From: Streptomyces sp. AC1-42W
GTDB taxonomy: Bacteria > Actinomycetota > Actinomycetes > Streptomycetales > Streptomycetaceae
Reading direction: 5' to 3'
NCBI RefSeq assembly: GCF_003248355.1
Contig: NZ_QKWY01000002.1
Coordinates: 1,984,001-2,048,000 of the forward strand
DNA length: 64,000 nucleotides
Below, in pieces: positions 18,840 through 27,486 of this stretch (positions are counted from its first letter, which is position 1; every line of letters begins with the position of its first letter). The notes below the pieces were generated by a model. The model was not told the DNA's origin, did no database searches, and saw nothing but the letters and a program-made list of their open reading frames with translations. A program made the position numbers and the translations under genes.

Positions 18840-20705
18840 TCAGCCCCGGCCCGCCGGTACGTCCATCTGGTAGCCGTCCGCCTGGAGCGTGAACAGGTCC
18901 GCGTACGCGCCGCCCAGCACCATCAGCTCGTCGTGGGTGCCCTGTTCGGCGATCCGGCCGGACGTGAGCACGACGATCCGGTCCGCCCCGCGCACCGAGC
19001 TGAGCCGGTGCGAGATCATCACGCTCGTCGCGTCCCGGCGCAGCTCCCGCAGGGAGTCGTGGAGCTGCTTCTCGGCCGCCGCGTCCAGACCGGCGCTCGG
19101 CTCGTCCAGGATCATCAGCTCGGCGTCCCCGCGCATGAACGCACGGGCGACCGCGACCCGCTGCCACTCGCCGCCGGACAGCGACTGGCCGGCGAGGCCC
19201 TGCTCCGTCTCGGGGACGAAGATACGGCTCAGCAGCGTGCGGTAGCCGGCGCCCAGGCGGCCGATCCGGGCATGGATGCCGGCGGCCTTCGCGGCGCCGG
19301 TGATCCGCTCCTCGTCGGCCATCCGGTCCACCTGGCCCAGACCGATGTTCTCGGACGCCGTCAGGTCGTAGCGGCAGTAGTCCTGGAAGACCACGCCGAC
19401 CCGCCGGCGCAGTGTCTCCGGGGCGATCTCCCGGATGTCCTGCCCGTCCCACAGGATCGTGCCCCGCGTCGGGTCGTACAGCCGGCACAGCAGCTTCACC
19501 AGGGTGCTCTTGCCGGCCCCGTTCAGCCCGACGAGCGCGGTCGCGGCGCCGGCCGGGATGGTCAGATCGACGCCCTGGAGCACCCAGGGCGAGGCGTCGT
19601 TGTACCGGAACCAGACGTCGCGCAGCTCGATGCCGCGGGACAGCGGCGGCAGCGCGCGCTCCACGGCCGGGCGCGGCAGGTCCGGCTCGACGCGCTTGAG
19701 GCGCAGGAAGAACCCGAAGGTGATCGACGCCTGGTACGCGGCGCTGCCGGTGGTGGCCAGCTGCGCGACGCCGGACTGCATCCCGGCCGTGGCGGCCAGG
19801 AACATCGACACGTCACCGATGGTCAGCGTGCCCGACCGGACCGCGCGCACCGCCCACAGCAGCCCCGCCCCATACACCGCGACGCCGAGCAGCAGCGGCG
19901 GCAGCCGGCGCATCAGGTTCAGCAGGTCCGTGCGGCTCTCGGCGGCGGACGCGGTCCGCAGCTCCCGGCCGGCCCGGTCGCGGAAGAAGTCCTGGAGGCC
20001 GAAGAGGCGGATCTCCTTCACCGCGTCGGTGTCCGAGAGGAGGCTGCCGTAGAACATCTGGCGCCGGTTGCGCGGCATGTTGTCCTGGAGGACCCGCGCC
20101 CGCCGCTTCCCGGCCTGGAGCTGGGTGTGGAACAGCGGGAGGGCCATCACGACCGTGACCACGCCGAGCACCGGGTTCAGCACGAACACCGTGGCGAGGA
20201 ACCCGGTCAGGGTCACCAGGGCCTGGAGGCTGTTGACGGCGGACCCGATCAGCAGGTCGGGCGCGGTCCCGCCGGCCTGCTGGGCGAGGCGCAGCTCGTC
20301 CTGGAAGGCCGGGTCCTCGAAGTGGCGCAGGCCCGGCAGCCGGTTGACGCCGTCGAACAGCTCGTCCTGGACGCGGATGCGGATGGCCCGGCTGTTCTGG
20401 CCGCGCAGATACTCGCCGAACGCGGGCACGACGGCGAGCCCGAGGCTCGCGGCGATCAGGTAGAGCGTGATCCGGGTCAGTTCGTTCGCGGACGCCTGCT
20501 GGGCGATCCCGTCGAACAGCTCCCGCACCATCAGGGCCACCACCATCGGCAGCAGCCCGGCGACGACGCTGGTCGCCGCGAATCCGACGATGGTCCGGGG
20601 GTCGGCCCGCCAGGCGAGGGCGATGGCGGCACCCGCCGACCGCAGCGCCTGGAGGCCCTCGCCGCGCGGACCGGTCCCCTTACCGTCCACCGGGGGCACG
20701 CTCAC
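18840..20705 (-). CDS. ABC exporter, fused membrane and ATPase domains
   Basis: 621 residues: six membrane segments in the first 330 residues, then an ATPase domain with Walker A GLNGAGKST, signature LSGGEWQRVAVARAF, Walker B LMILDEPSAGLD and switch His in MISHRLSS. There is no N-terminal C39 peptidase domain, so leader removal must come from another protein, presumably the S26 enzyme. The GTG start overlaps the TGA of the thioredoxin-like gene. It probably exports the small Cys-rich peptide encoded at the head of the operon. Confidence 0.88.
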   Translation of the reverse strand: MSVPPVDGKGTGPRGEGLQALRSAGAAIALAWRADPRTIVGFAATSVVAGLLPMVVALMVRELFDGIAQQASANELTRITLYLIAASLGLAVVPAFGEYLRGQNSRAIRIRVQDELFDGVNRLPGLRHFEDPAFQDELRLAQQAGGTAPDLLIGSAVNSLQALVTLTGFLATVFVLNPVLGVVTVVMALPLFHTQLQAGKRRARVLQDNMPRNRRQMFYGSLLSDTDAVKEIRLFGLQDFFRDRAGRELRTASAAESRTDLLNLMRRLPPLLLGVAVYGAGLLWAVRAVRSGTLTIGDVSMFLAATAGMQSGVAQLATTGSAAYQASITFGFFLRLKRVEPDLPRPAVERALPPLSRGIELRDVWFRYNDASPWVLQGVDLTIPAGAATALVGLNGAGKSTLVKLLCRLYDPTRGTILWDGQDIREIAPETLRRRVGVVFQDYCRYDLTASENIGLGQVDRMADEERITGAAKAAGIHARIGRLGAGYRTLLSRIFVPETEQGLAGQSLSGGEWQRVAVARAFMRGDAELMILDEPSAGLDAAAEKQLHDSLRELRRDATSVMISHRLSSVRGADRIVVLTSGRIAEQGTHDELMVLGGAYADLFTLQADGYQMDVPAGRG

Positions 20706-21235
20706 CGGGACGACGGGGTCGTCGGCACCGCGAGGGAGTACACCGTCTCGCGGCCGGTGACGCGGCCGTCCGCGTCCACGTTCAGATAGCTGGGCCAGCG
20801 GACGATGCCGAACGCCTCCTGCGACGCCCCGGACTCACCGGCCGGCTCGGTCACCACACGGGCGACCGGCGCGAGCAGCTCGACCAGCTCCTTCTCGACC
20901 GGACCACCGCCCTTGACGAAGGCGAGCACCTGCTCCCGGCCACCCGGAATGCCCTGCACCGCTTTTACGAAATCGGGTGCCTGGTCGCGGCAGGGACGGC
21001 AGCTCGTGGAGAAGAAGCCGACGACGGCCTCGCCCCGGATATCGGCCCGGCCGATCGTCCCGTGTTCCACGGTTTCCACCGTGAATTCGGGCAGCGGGGC
21101 GCCGTCGGGGAGCCGGTTCGCCGGAGGTTCGATGTCGCTCGTCGTGGATTGCGAGGAGCGGCGTGCGACGGCCAGAGTGAGCAGAAGATTGAAGAGGGAA
21201 AGGCAGCCGATGATGACGACAGCGGCGACAAGCAT
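20702..21235 (-). CDS. Membrane-anchored thioredoxin-like protein (TlpA/MauD type)
   Basis: 177 residues: an N-terminal membrane anchor (about 2-24), then a thioredoxin fold with the redox pair in FFSTSCRPCRDQAPDF. The active site faces outward. MauD-like proteins form or shuffle disulfides in substrates together with a MauE membrane partner, and MauE is encoded just upstream. Start ATG 21235. Coupled to the exporter gene by a GTGA overlap. The likely substrate is the eight-Cys peptide of this operon (inference). Confidence 0.85.
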   Translation of the reverse strand: MLVAAVVIIGCLSLFNLLLTLAVARRSSQSTTSDIEPPANRLPDGAPLPEFTVETVEHGTIGRADIRGEAVVGFFSTSCRPCRDQAPDFVKAVQGIPGGREQVLAFVKGGGPVEKELVELLAPVARVVTEPAGESGASQEAFGIVRWPSYLNVDADGRVTGRETVYSLAVPTTPSSR

Positions 21236-21298
21236 GATGAGGGGACCTCGATTCGGCGCGCACTGGACGAGAAGTGTTCGGTAATAAATAGGTGGCGA

Positions 21299-21862
21299 TT
21301 AATGAGTGGGTCGTGTATTCGCCGCGCGAGGTCCGGAGAACACCTCGGAGAGCACATCGGTCGCGATGATGAGCGCGCTGGTGCAGCCGGCCACGAACAG
21401 TCCGAGGAGCGCCTCGGGAAACGCGGGGAAGAGCGCCGTCCCGGAATCGTGCAGCAGGGTGGCGGCGAAGCCGGCGCCGACGGCGGTGAGGAGGGCCGCG
21501 TTCCGCACGAGGTGGGCCGGGCCGACCGGGGCGGCGGAGACCCCGAAGCAGGAGCAGGAGGTGTCGATGCCGCGCGCGATCACCGATGCCAGGGCCGCCG
21601 TGAAGGCGATGGTCAGCCCGGTCGCGGCGGCGAAGGCCCAGGTGGCGAGCGGTGGAATCCATACGGCCACGGCGAGCAGGGCCTCCAGGAGCGGCATGCC
21701 GACCGCGACCGCCCCGACCGTCCGGGCCGGGACCACCCGCATGCGCAGCACGGCGTCCGCGAACTCCCGGGGGGCGCGCGCCTTGCCCAGGGCGGAGGCG
21801 CCGAGGACCAGTGAGGTCACCAGGCAGCAGATGAGTCGGAGGTGCTCGGTCAGGGCGTTCAT
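21299..21862 (-). CDS. MauE/DoxX-family redox membrane protein
   Basis: 187 residues with four to five membrane segments and a Cys cluster, DTSCSCFG, near residue 103. MauE-family proteins pass electrons across the membrane for disulfide formation, usually paired with a MauD-like thioredoxin, as here. ATG 21862 follows GGGAG. It ends in TAA. The gene lies between the peptide precursor and the thioredoxin-like gene, on the same strand. Local base composition is lower in GC than the flanks, suggesting transfer. Confidence 0.83.
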   Translation of the reverse strand: MNALTEHLRLICCLVTSLVLGASALGKARAPREFADAVLRMRVVPARTVGAVAVGMPLLEALLAVAVWIPPLATWAFAAATGLTIAFTAALASVIARGIDTSCSCFGVSAAPVGPAHLVRNAALLTAVGAGFAATLLHDSGTALFPAFPEALLGLFVAGCTSALIIATDVLSEVFSGPRAANTRPTH

Positions 21863-21945
21863 GGGCTCTCCCGGAATCGGCGGCCCGCGTTCCCGCCGCC
21901 GCCCGTCGACGGCGGCGGGAACACGGTCACACGAGGTGGTGCGGC

Positions 21946-22146
21946 TCAGCAGCCGCCGTACACGTAGGTGTACGTGCAGGTGGGCTTCGCGGCGCAGTTC
22001 CAGGAGCAGCAGAACTTCGTCACGAGGGTGTCGCCCGAACAGTAGACGGAGCTTCCGGCGGGGCACTGGCAGTACGCCTCGGCGGTCTCCTCGCGGAGCA
22101 GCCGGGAGAGCGTGCGGTCCGCCATGTCGAGAATTGCCTGAACCAT
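21946..22146 (-). CDS. Putative disulfide-rich ribosomal peptide precursor (66 aa)
   Basis: 66 residues with a clear ribosome site (GGAGG, 5-nt gap). Residues 1-24 look like a charged leader (contains ADRTLSRLLREETAEA); the remaining 42 residues are the core with eight Cys, starting YCQCPAGSSVYC and ending YTYVYGGC. The C-x-C-x7-C start recalls fulvocin C-type bacteriocins (from memory, not aligned). The leader lacks a hydrophobic stretch, so secretion by the operon's ABC exporter is more likely than Sec. AEA before the core suits the S26 peptidase. No modification enzymes other than redox proteins are encoded, so four disulfides are the probable maturation. Confidence 0.78.
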   Translation of the reverse strand: MVQAILDMADRTLSRLLREETAEAYCQCPAGSSVYCSGDTLVTKFCCSWNCAAKPTCTYTYVYGGC

Positions 22147-22210
22147 TGATTCCTCCAGAAAAGTGGAGCGGATGCGTTGGTCGATTCAGCGGTTGAGATC
22201 TCGTGACGGG

Positions 22211-22240
22211 AACCTACCCAATGGCTCAAGCGATTGTCTA
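22211..22240 (-). promoter_or_regulatory. Probable promoter of the peptide operon
   Basis: On the minus strand, TAGACA (22240-22235), an 18-bp spacer and TAGGTT (22216-22211). This would place the start point about 58 nt before the precursor ATG. Surrounding sequence is markedly AT-richer than the window average. Confidence 0.5.
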
Positions 22241-22347
22241 GACCAGAGATGATCTCCGATTTAAGGAAATGGAACTCCGAATTCCGATGGCTGGATATGG
22301 TCGGTAGTGTGGCTGATTCTTATTCTTGCGGAAGCGAAAAAAGGGAA

Positions 22348-22376
22348 AGGGGTGCGGGACCGAAGTCCCGCACCCC
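22348..22376 (-). terminator. Rho-independent terminator of the adenosine deaminase gene
   Basis: Near-perfect stem AGGGGTGCGGGAC / GTCCCGCACCCCT with a four-base loop; read on the minus strand it is followed by TTTCCCTTTTTT. It lies 26 bp after the deaminase stop and isolates the peptide operon from that gene. Confidence 0.85.
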
Positions 22377-22401
22377 TACGGTGCGCAGCGGGTGGGGCCG
22401 C

Positions 22402-24027
22402 TCAGCCGCGACCGCCGTGGGTGCGCTCGAAGGCCGCGAAGGCCGCCTCCTGGCGCCACTCGGTCGCCGCCTTCGGGCTGCTCGCGAGGTAGTTGGCGCA
22501 GCGCGCGCTCGGCGAGCCGTCACCGGGGCGGTCGGCCCGGCAGGCCGCCACCACGCGGTAGCCGGAGGGCGCGGTACCGGTCGCCCAGAGGCTGCGGCCG
22601 TCGCGGAAGGCGTACTCCAGCGAGGCGCGGGCCAGGTCCTTCAGCTCGGTGTACGACAGGTCGTAGGTCTGGGCCGCGTACTGGTACTCGTGGCTGATGT
22701 CGATCCGCGAGACGCCCGGGTCGTCGGTGGACAGCACGATCGGCACCCCGTAGCGCCGGTACGCGTTGAACGGGTGGTCGTCGCCCGCGATGCCGAGGAT
22801 CTGCTTGTTGCTGGAGAAGGGCACCTCGACCGCGACGTGCCGCCGGGCCATCGTCCGGGCCAGGGCGCGCCAGTCGTCCTCGTGGACCAGGTCGACGCCG
22901 TGGCCGATGCGCTCGGCCCCGGCGACCCGTACCGCCTCGTTGATGTGGAAGGTCAGGTCCTCCGGCTTGACCAGGCCGGGCGCCAGCTCACCGGCGTGCA
23001 GGGTGAGGTGGGCGCCGGGGTACTGGCCGCGCAGGTACTTCAGCATCCGCATCTGGAGGCTGTAGTTCTCCAGCGAGCTGTCCCAGTCCTCCGGCTGCAC
23101 GAGGTTGACCGCGACGAACCGGGAGTCGCGCTCGGCCAGCCGCATGCCCACGGCCATCTGCGTGAACACCCGGACCGGCGAACTGCCGCGCGACACCTGG
23201 GAGATCCAGCGGACGGGCAGCTTGCAGGCGGGGGCCGGGCGCGCGGTGTCGCAGTGCGCGGCCTTCCGGAACTGGACGTCGGTGTCGTCGGCCTCCTGGA
23301 CCGCCTCGTCCACCACCTTGTCCAGCTTGCCGCCGGCCAGCAGCTTGCGGTGCAGCGAGGCCAGGTCGGCGTCGTAACCCACCGAGTCGGCCAGCGCCTT
23401 GGCGCTGTCCGACGCCGGGCTGACCATGGTCTCCAGATAGAACTGGTTCTGCTTGGCCACGGTGTTCGCGACGTTGGCCAGCATCTTGCCCCGGGTGTAC
23501 CAGGTGGCCATGCCGAACTTGCCGAACGTGTCGAAGAAGTGGTCGTGCCCGGACTCGTCGGCCGGGAAGTCCTGCATCGACCAGGCCCGGATGATCTGCT
23601 GCCGGAACGCGCCGTCCGTCTTCGAGTCGGCGGCGGGCCGGCTGCCGGGGCCGCACGGCGCGGCCACGGCCGTCATCGTCGCGTCGATGCACAGTCCCTG
23701 CTCGATCGCCAGCTTCAGCAGGTATTCGGTGGTCACCGCGCCGGACAGGTGGTTGTGCAGATCACCGCCCTTCGGCAGCGCCTTGAAGAAGGCCCGCAGC
23801 TGGGCCGGCCGGTTGCGCAGCGAGTCGAGGTGGGCGGCGGTACGGCGCTCGGCCGGCGTCACCGCGCGGGGCGAGGCGTGGCCGGCGGCCCGTACCGCGT
23901 CGTCCTGCGCGGGGGCGGCGGCGGTCGCCGGGATCGCGGGGAGCAGGGTCAGCAGCGCGAGCGCACCGCCGAACCCTGCCAGGAGTGGGGACTTGGGACG
24001 GCGTGCCGTCCGGTTGGTAGAGATCAC
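22402..24027 (-). CDS. Secreted adenosine deaminase-like protein
   Basis: 541 residues. An N-terminal signal peptide with hydrophobic core (about 15-37) ends near ATAAAPA. The amidohydrolase fold shows the metal-binding GGDLHNHLSG, then TLHAGE, RIGHGVDL and the catalytic LSTDDPGV. It probably deaminates adenosine or related nucleosides outside the cell. At 541 residues it is longer than cytosolic Add (about 340-380), like the extracellular ADGF-type group. It has its own terminator. The preceding 208-bp gap holds the end of a transposon. Confidence 0.9.
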   Translation of the reverse strand: MISTNRTARRPKSPLLAGFGGALALLTLLPAIPATAAAPAQDDAVRAAGHASPRAVTPAERRTAAHLDSLRNRPAQLRAFFKALPKGGDLHNHLSGAVTTEYLLKLAIEQGLCIDATMTAVAAPCGPGSRPAADSKTDGAFRQQIIRAWSMQDFPADESGHDHFFDTFGKFGMATWYTRGKMLANVANTVAKQNQFYLETMVSPASDSAKALADSVGYDADLASLHRKLLAGGKLDKVVDEAVQEADDTDVQFRKAAHCDTARPAPACKLPVRWISQVSRGSSPVRVFTQMAVGMRLAERDSRFVAVNLVQPEDWDSSLENYSLQMRMLKYLRGQYPGAHLTLHAGELAPGLVKPEDLTFHINEAVRVAGAERIGHGVDLVHEDDWRALARTMARRHVAVEVPFSSNKQILGIAGDDHPFNAYRRYGVPIVLSTDDPGVSRIDISHEYQYAAQTYDLSYTELKDLARASLEYAFRDGRSLWATGTAPSGYRVVAACRADRPGDGSPSARCANYLASSPKAATEWRQEAAFAAFERTHGGRG

Positions 24028-24160
24028 CGAGGCATGATCGCGCCCGTCCGGGCCGTTTTTCCCCCGAATGGGACTCAGAGCAGGGGACGTTCACCCGATC
24101 GAGTGATGGGGTGGGCATGGGTGGACACCGGGGCCTGTCATGGAAGCTCGAGTCAACTTG

Positions 24161-24182
24161 ACCCGGTCCTGGAGGACCGGGT
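24161..24182 (-). ncRNA. Hairpin at the tnpB 3' end, probable part of omega RNA/right-end structure
   Basis: ACCCGGTCCT-GG-AGGACCGGGT is a perfect palindromic stem 53 bp past the tnpB stop. In IS200/IS605 elements the transposon end downstream of tnpB encodes the guide (omega/reRNA) scaffold, with the guide taken from flanking DNA. On the minus strand the bases beyond would start TCAAGTTGACTCGAG. Assignment is by position only. Confidence 0.5.
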
Positions 24183-24235
24183 TTGGAGGTAGCGCCCGAC
24201 TGGCTGCCGGGTGGGCTCCTCCGTCCAGTCATCCC

Positions 24236-25270
24236 TTATGGGGTGGCAGGGACGCGTGACTCACGCCCCGCGGTCCACACGGCCTCGCCCTTGCGGGCGA
24301 GGTTGTGGGACGCGTTGTCGTCCGCGTCGGCCAGGAACCCGCAGGCCCGGCACGCGAACGTCGCTTGACCGACACGGTTCTTCCGGTCGATGTGACCGCA
24401 CTCGGAGCACTGCCGGCTGGTGTGGGCCGGATCGACGTACACCAGCGGCACCCCGGCCCGGCGTGCCTTGTACTCCACGAAGGAGGCAAGCTGGTGGAAG
24501 CTCCACGAGTGCAGAGATGACCGCTGGTCCTTGCGGAGCCGTACCCGGCTGCGGATGCCCGTCAATTCTTCGAGGGCGATACCGGAGCCGGTGCGTTCAG
24601 CGGTGGTGACGATCTTCTTCGAGATGATGTGGTTGACGTTGGCGGTATGCCGGGCTTCCTTCCGCGAACGCTTCTTCAGGAGACACTTCGCGGACTTGGT
24701 GCCCTTGGCCTGCAACGTGCGCCGCAGGTCGAGCTGTCGCTTGCGGTGCCGCTTCAGGCCCCGGCCGGCGGCCCGGTACCCGGTCGACGTGGTGGCGATG
24801 TTGACGATGCCGAGGTCGACGCCGACGAACCCGTCCGGCTCGTACACCTCGGGCTCGGGGATGTCGCAGACGGCGACGAGGTAGAACACGCCGTCGCGTT
24901 CGATCAGGTCCGACTCGCCCCTGCGGTGCTCGCGCAGCATCTTCAACGCGTCCGGCGAGCAGGCGAACCGCACGCCCCTGAGACGTCCGGCCACCGTCCA
25001 GACCGACACCGTTGCGGCGTCGTACTGCCAGGACAGGCAACGATCGTCATACGGCTGCGCGGCCCCGGGCCGGAACGTGACCGGCTTCGACTCCGCCCTG
25101 ATCCGCCGCTTCGAACCCGGCTTTCCCAGGTTCCCCGCCTTGATGTTCGCCTTCAACGTGGTGTAGGCATCACACGTCTTCTTGATGACGTGCTGGGCGG
25201 CCTGTGCCCCCAGCCCGCGGGCCTTCAACTCGGTGTAGGTGTGCTTGCGCAGCTCGTACTCACGCGGCAC
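24236..25270 (-). pseudogene. tnpB: TnpB (RNA-guided nuclease family), N-terminally truncated
   Basis: The frame encodes 344 residues beginning PREYELRKHTYTELKARGLG. From family knowledge about 40-45 residues should precede this, and they are replaced by the tnpA remnant. The RuvC nuclease residues are present: Asp in GVDLGIVNIAT, Glu in ALEELTGIR, Asp in ADADDNASHNLA. The zinc ribbon CSECGH...CRACGF is intact. So the nuclease core survives but the N-terminal RNA-binding start is lost. An annotated start at GTG 25270 would be artificial. Confidence 0.82.
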
Positions 25271-25548
25271 AGTGCGCGGGCTTCGAGACCGAGCTGGTGG
25301 AGTTCAACGGCGAACGCGATCACGTCCACCTGCTCGTCCACTACCCGCCCAAGGTCGCCCTGTCCCGACTCGTCGGCAGCCTCAAGGGCGTCTCAGCCCG
25401 CAGGCTCCGGCAAGAGTTCCCCGAACACATCCGCAAGTACCTGTGGGGTGACCACTTCTGGTCCCCCTCCTACTTCGCCGCCTCCGCAGGCGGCGCACCG
25501 CCGGCAATCATCAAGGAGTACATCGAGAACCAGAAGCGCCCTGGCTGA
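25270..25548 (+). pseudogene. tnpA: TnpA (Y1 HUH transposase), 5' truncated
   Basis: About 92 C-terminal residues remain, from CAGFETELVEFNGERD to ENQKRPG. The HUH motif (DHVHLLVHYPP) and the catalytic Tyr in IIKEYIENQ are present, but some 45 N-terminal residues are missing at the junction with the tnpB remnant. It cannot encode a full transposase; no ribosome site lies before it. Confidence 0.82.
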
Positions 25549-25646
25549 GACAGACAGTGCAGACCCGCGCTCCGGTGCAGGTCACCCCTATCTTGAGAAG
25601 CGATTCCTCCCGGCCGCGTCCGGCGGGCGGCCGATAGATTGCGGGG

Positions 25647-26306
25647 ATGACCGACGCGCCCGTGTTCCCGCCCGAGCCCGGCAGCACCGCCGACGTCGTC
25701 CGCACCTGGGACGCCCGCGCGGAGCACTATCTCCGGCTGTTCCGCGACGAGTTGGACGGCAAGCCGTACGACCTGGAGGTGCTGCGCGCGTTCGCGGAGC
25801 GGGTCGGTGCCGGTGGCCGGGTGTACGACGCGGGCTGCGGGCCCTGCGGCCATGTCACGGCCCTGCTCGCCTCGTACGGCCTCGACGTGCTCGGCATCGA
25901 CCTGTCACCCCGCTGTGTCGAACTCGCCCGGCGTGAGCGGCCCGGCCACCGGTTCGCCGTCATGGACCAGGGCGCGCTCACCGGCGGCCCGCTCGACGGG
26001 CTGGTCGCGTACTACTCGCTGCACGACCGGCCCAAGCGCGTGCTGCCCGCGACCCTGGCCGGCTGGGCGTCCGCGATCCGCCCCGGCGGTCAGTTGCTGA
26101 TCGTGGCGAAGGAGGGCACCGCCGACCACGTCATCGACGATCCGCTGGGCAGTGAACTACGCGTCTACTGGGCGGAGTTCACTGCGAACGAGCTGGGCGC
26201 GGCGGTCCGGGACGCGGGATTCCGGCTCGACGGCTGCACGGTCCGCGAGGCGTACGAGGGCGAGATCCCGGCCCGTCGCGTCTACCTCGCGGCCGTGCGG
26301 TGCTAG
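25647..26306 (+). CDS. Class I SAM-dependent methyltransferase
   Basis: 219 residues. The SAM-binding loop VYDAGCGPCGHVTALL is near residue 59, followed by VLGIDLSPRCVELAR and a post-III region RPGGQLLIVAK. The acceptor is unknown. The stop overlaps by four bases the end of the convergent DUF397 gene. It is separated from the transposon remnant by about 100 bp. Confidence 0.85.
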   Translation: MTDAPVFPPEPGSTADVVRTWDARAEHYLRLFRDELDGKPYDLEVLRAFAERVGAGGRVYDAGCGPCGHVTALLASYGLDVLGIDLSPRCVELARRERPGHRFAVMDQGALTGGPLDGLVAYYSLHDRPKRVLPATLAGWASAIRPGGQLLIVAKEGTADHVIDDPLGSELRVYWAEFTANELGAAVRDAGFRLDGCTVREAYEGEIPARRVYLAAVRC

Positions 26307-26554
26307 CTGTTCGCCCGGAGGAACGCGGTCCAGGCGGTGGGCGGGACGGTGAGGACGGGGCCGTCCGTCACCTTGGAGTCCCGGATGTGTACGGCGGCGG
26401 GGTGCGCGGCGACCTCGACGCAGTTGCCGCCCTCGCTGCCGCTGTAGCTGGACTTGCGCCAGTCGTAGGCGACCTCAAGGCAGTCGCCGCCTTCGCTGCC
26501 GCTGTAGCTGGACTTGAACCAAATGAGTCCGGTGCCGTGTGCTGCGCGGGTCAT
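26303..26554 (-). CDS. DUF397 protein with duplicated N-terminal motif
   Basis: 83 residues. The DUF397 signature W-x-KSSYSGSEGGxCxEVA occurs twice in a row (about residues 12-29 and 32-49), so a motif duplication lengthened the usual 60-65 residue protein. Its ATG overlaps the TGA of the upstream XRE regulator. DUF397 proteins nearly always sit beside such a regulator and an RsbW-like ATPase in Streptomyces and are thought to act with them in developmental control. Confidence 0.88.
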   Translation of the reverse strand: MTRAAHGTGLIWFKSSYSGSEGGDCLEVAYDWRKSSYSGSEGGNCVEVAAHPAAVHIRDSKVTDGPVLTVPPTAWTAFLRANS

Positions 26555-27375
26555 CTCTCTCCAAGCAGGTGTTCCATGAGGCGAATGCTCTCTTCGGGTG
26601 AGAGCGCCTGCGATCGGAGCATCCCATATTTCTGCTGGAGAACGCTGACTTCGTCCGGGTCATCGACCAGGAAGCTCACGCGTTGACCCTCGATGTAGCC
26701 GAGCTGGTCGTGGTCCGGGGTTTCCAGGAGAACCATGGGGCCATCGAGGGCGGCGTGGGTCTCGCGCGATGTCGGCACGATCTGGAGACTCAGGATGGGG
26801 AGATCGGCATACCTGCGCAGGCACTCGATCTGCTCGCGCAGGACGCTCGCCCCTCCGATGGGCCGGTGGAGGATGGACTCCTCCAGGAGGAAGCTGAGCA
26901 AGGGGCGGGGCTTGCGCGCCAGGAGAGCCTGCCGCCCCATCCGGTCGGCCACCCGTGCGTCGATCTCCTCCGGCTCTATGGGCGGGCAGAGCGAAGCGAA
27001 GACGGCGCGCGCGTACTCCTCGGTCTGGAGGAGCCCCGGCACGACCTGATTCTGGTACGACATCAGCGTCACCGCCTCCTGCTCGTACTCCACGAAGTCC
27101 TGGACGAAGGCCGGGAACCGCTCCTTCTGTGGGACCTTCGCCACCGCGACCTGCAAGGCCCCCTTGGTTTCCAGGATCTGGTCCAGCAGGATGGCCAGGT
27201 CCATCTGGAGCGGGCGCCGTCCCTGCTCGACCGACGCGATCGTGTCCTCGCTGACACGGCTGCGCTCGGCGAGTGCCGACTGCGTTAATCCCGCCGCCCT
27301 GCGGAAGGTCGCCAACTGCGCACCGATCAGGTGCCACGACGTCACGCGTTTCCTGCTGTTCTTCCCGCTCTTCAT
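26551..27375 (-). CDS. XRE-family regulator with DUF5753 sensor domain
   Basis: 274 residues. A Cro/CI helix-turn-helix spans about 17-75 (LATFRRAAGLTQSALAERSR), followed by the DUF5753 domain with VVPGLLQTEEYARAV and MGRQALL. I start at ATG 27375 after GGGGAGAGG; the frame is open further upstream but overlaps the divergent gene. It is coupled to DUF397 downstream and divergent from the RsbW-like gene, a standard Streptomyces trio. Confidence 0.9.
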   Translation of the reverse strand: MKSGKNSRKRVTSWHLIGAQLATFRRAAGLTQSALAERSRVSEDTIASVEQGRRPLQMDLAILLDQILETKGALQVAVAKVPQKERFPAFVQDFVEYEQEAVTLMSYQNQVVPGLLQTEEYARAVFASLCPPIEPEEIDARVADRMGRQALLARKPRPLLSFLLEESILHRPIGGASVLREQIECLRRYADLPILSLQIVPTSRETHAALDGPMVLLETPDHDQLGYIEGQRVSFLVDDPDEVSVLQQKYGMLRSQALSPEESIRLMEHLLGER

Positions 27376-27486
27376 GCAGTGCCTCTCCCCGTCGAGTGCC
27401 CTTGATGATCCGTCAGAGGTCGTACATCGGCGTTGTACGACCTGACGCACTGCACGACGGTAGTGACAGCGTGTGACCTTTGCCTC

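Larger units (their letters stand above)
24161..25548. mobile_element. Decayed IS200/IS605-type element (divergent tnpA and tnpB remnants)
   Basis: A TnpB gene pointing left and a TnpA gene pointing right meet head to head near 25262-25272, and both lack their 5' ends, so a deletion removed the shared central region. The tnpB-side end carries the hairpin at 24161-24182. The exact outer boundaries are not certain; the tnpA-side end may reach about 25600. Confidence 0.8.
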
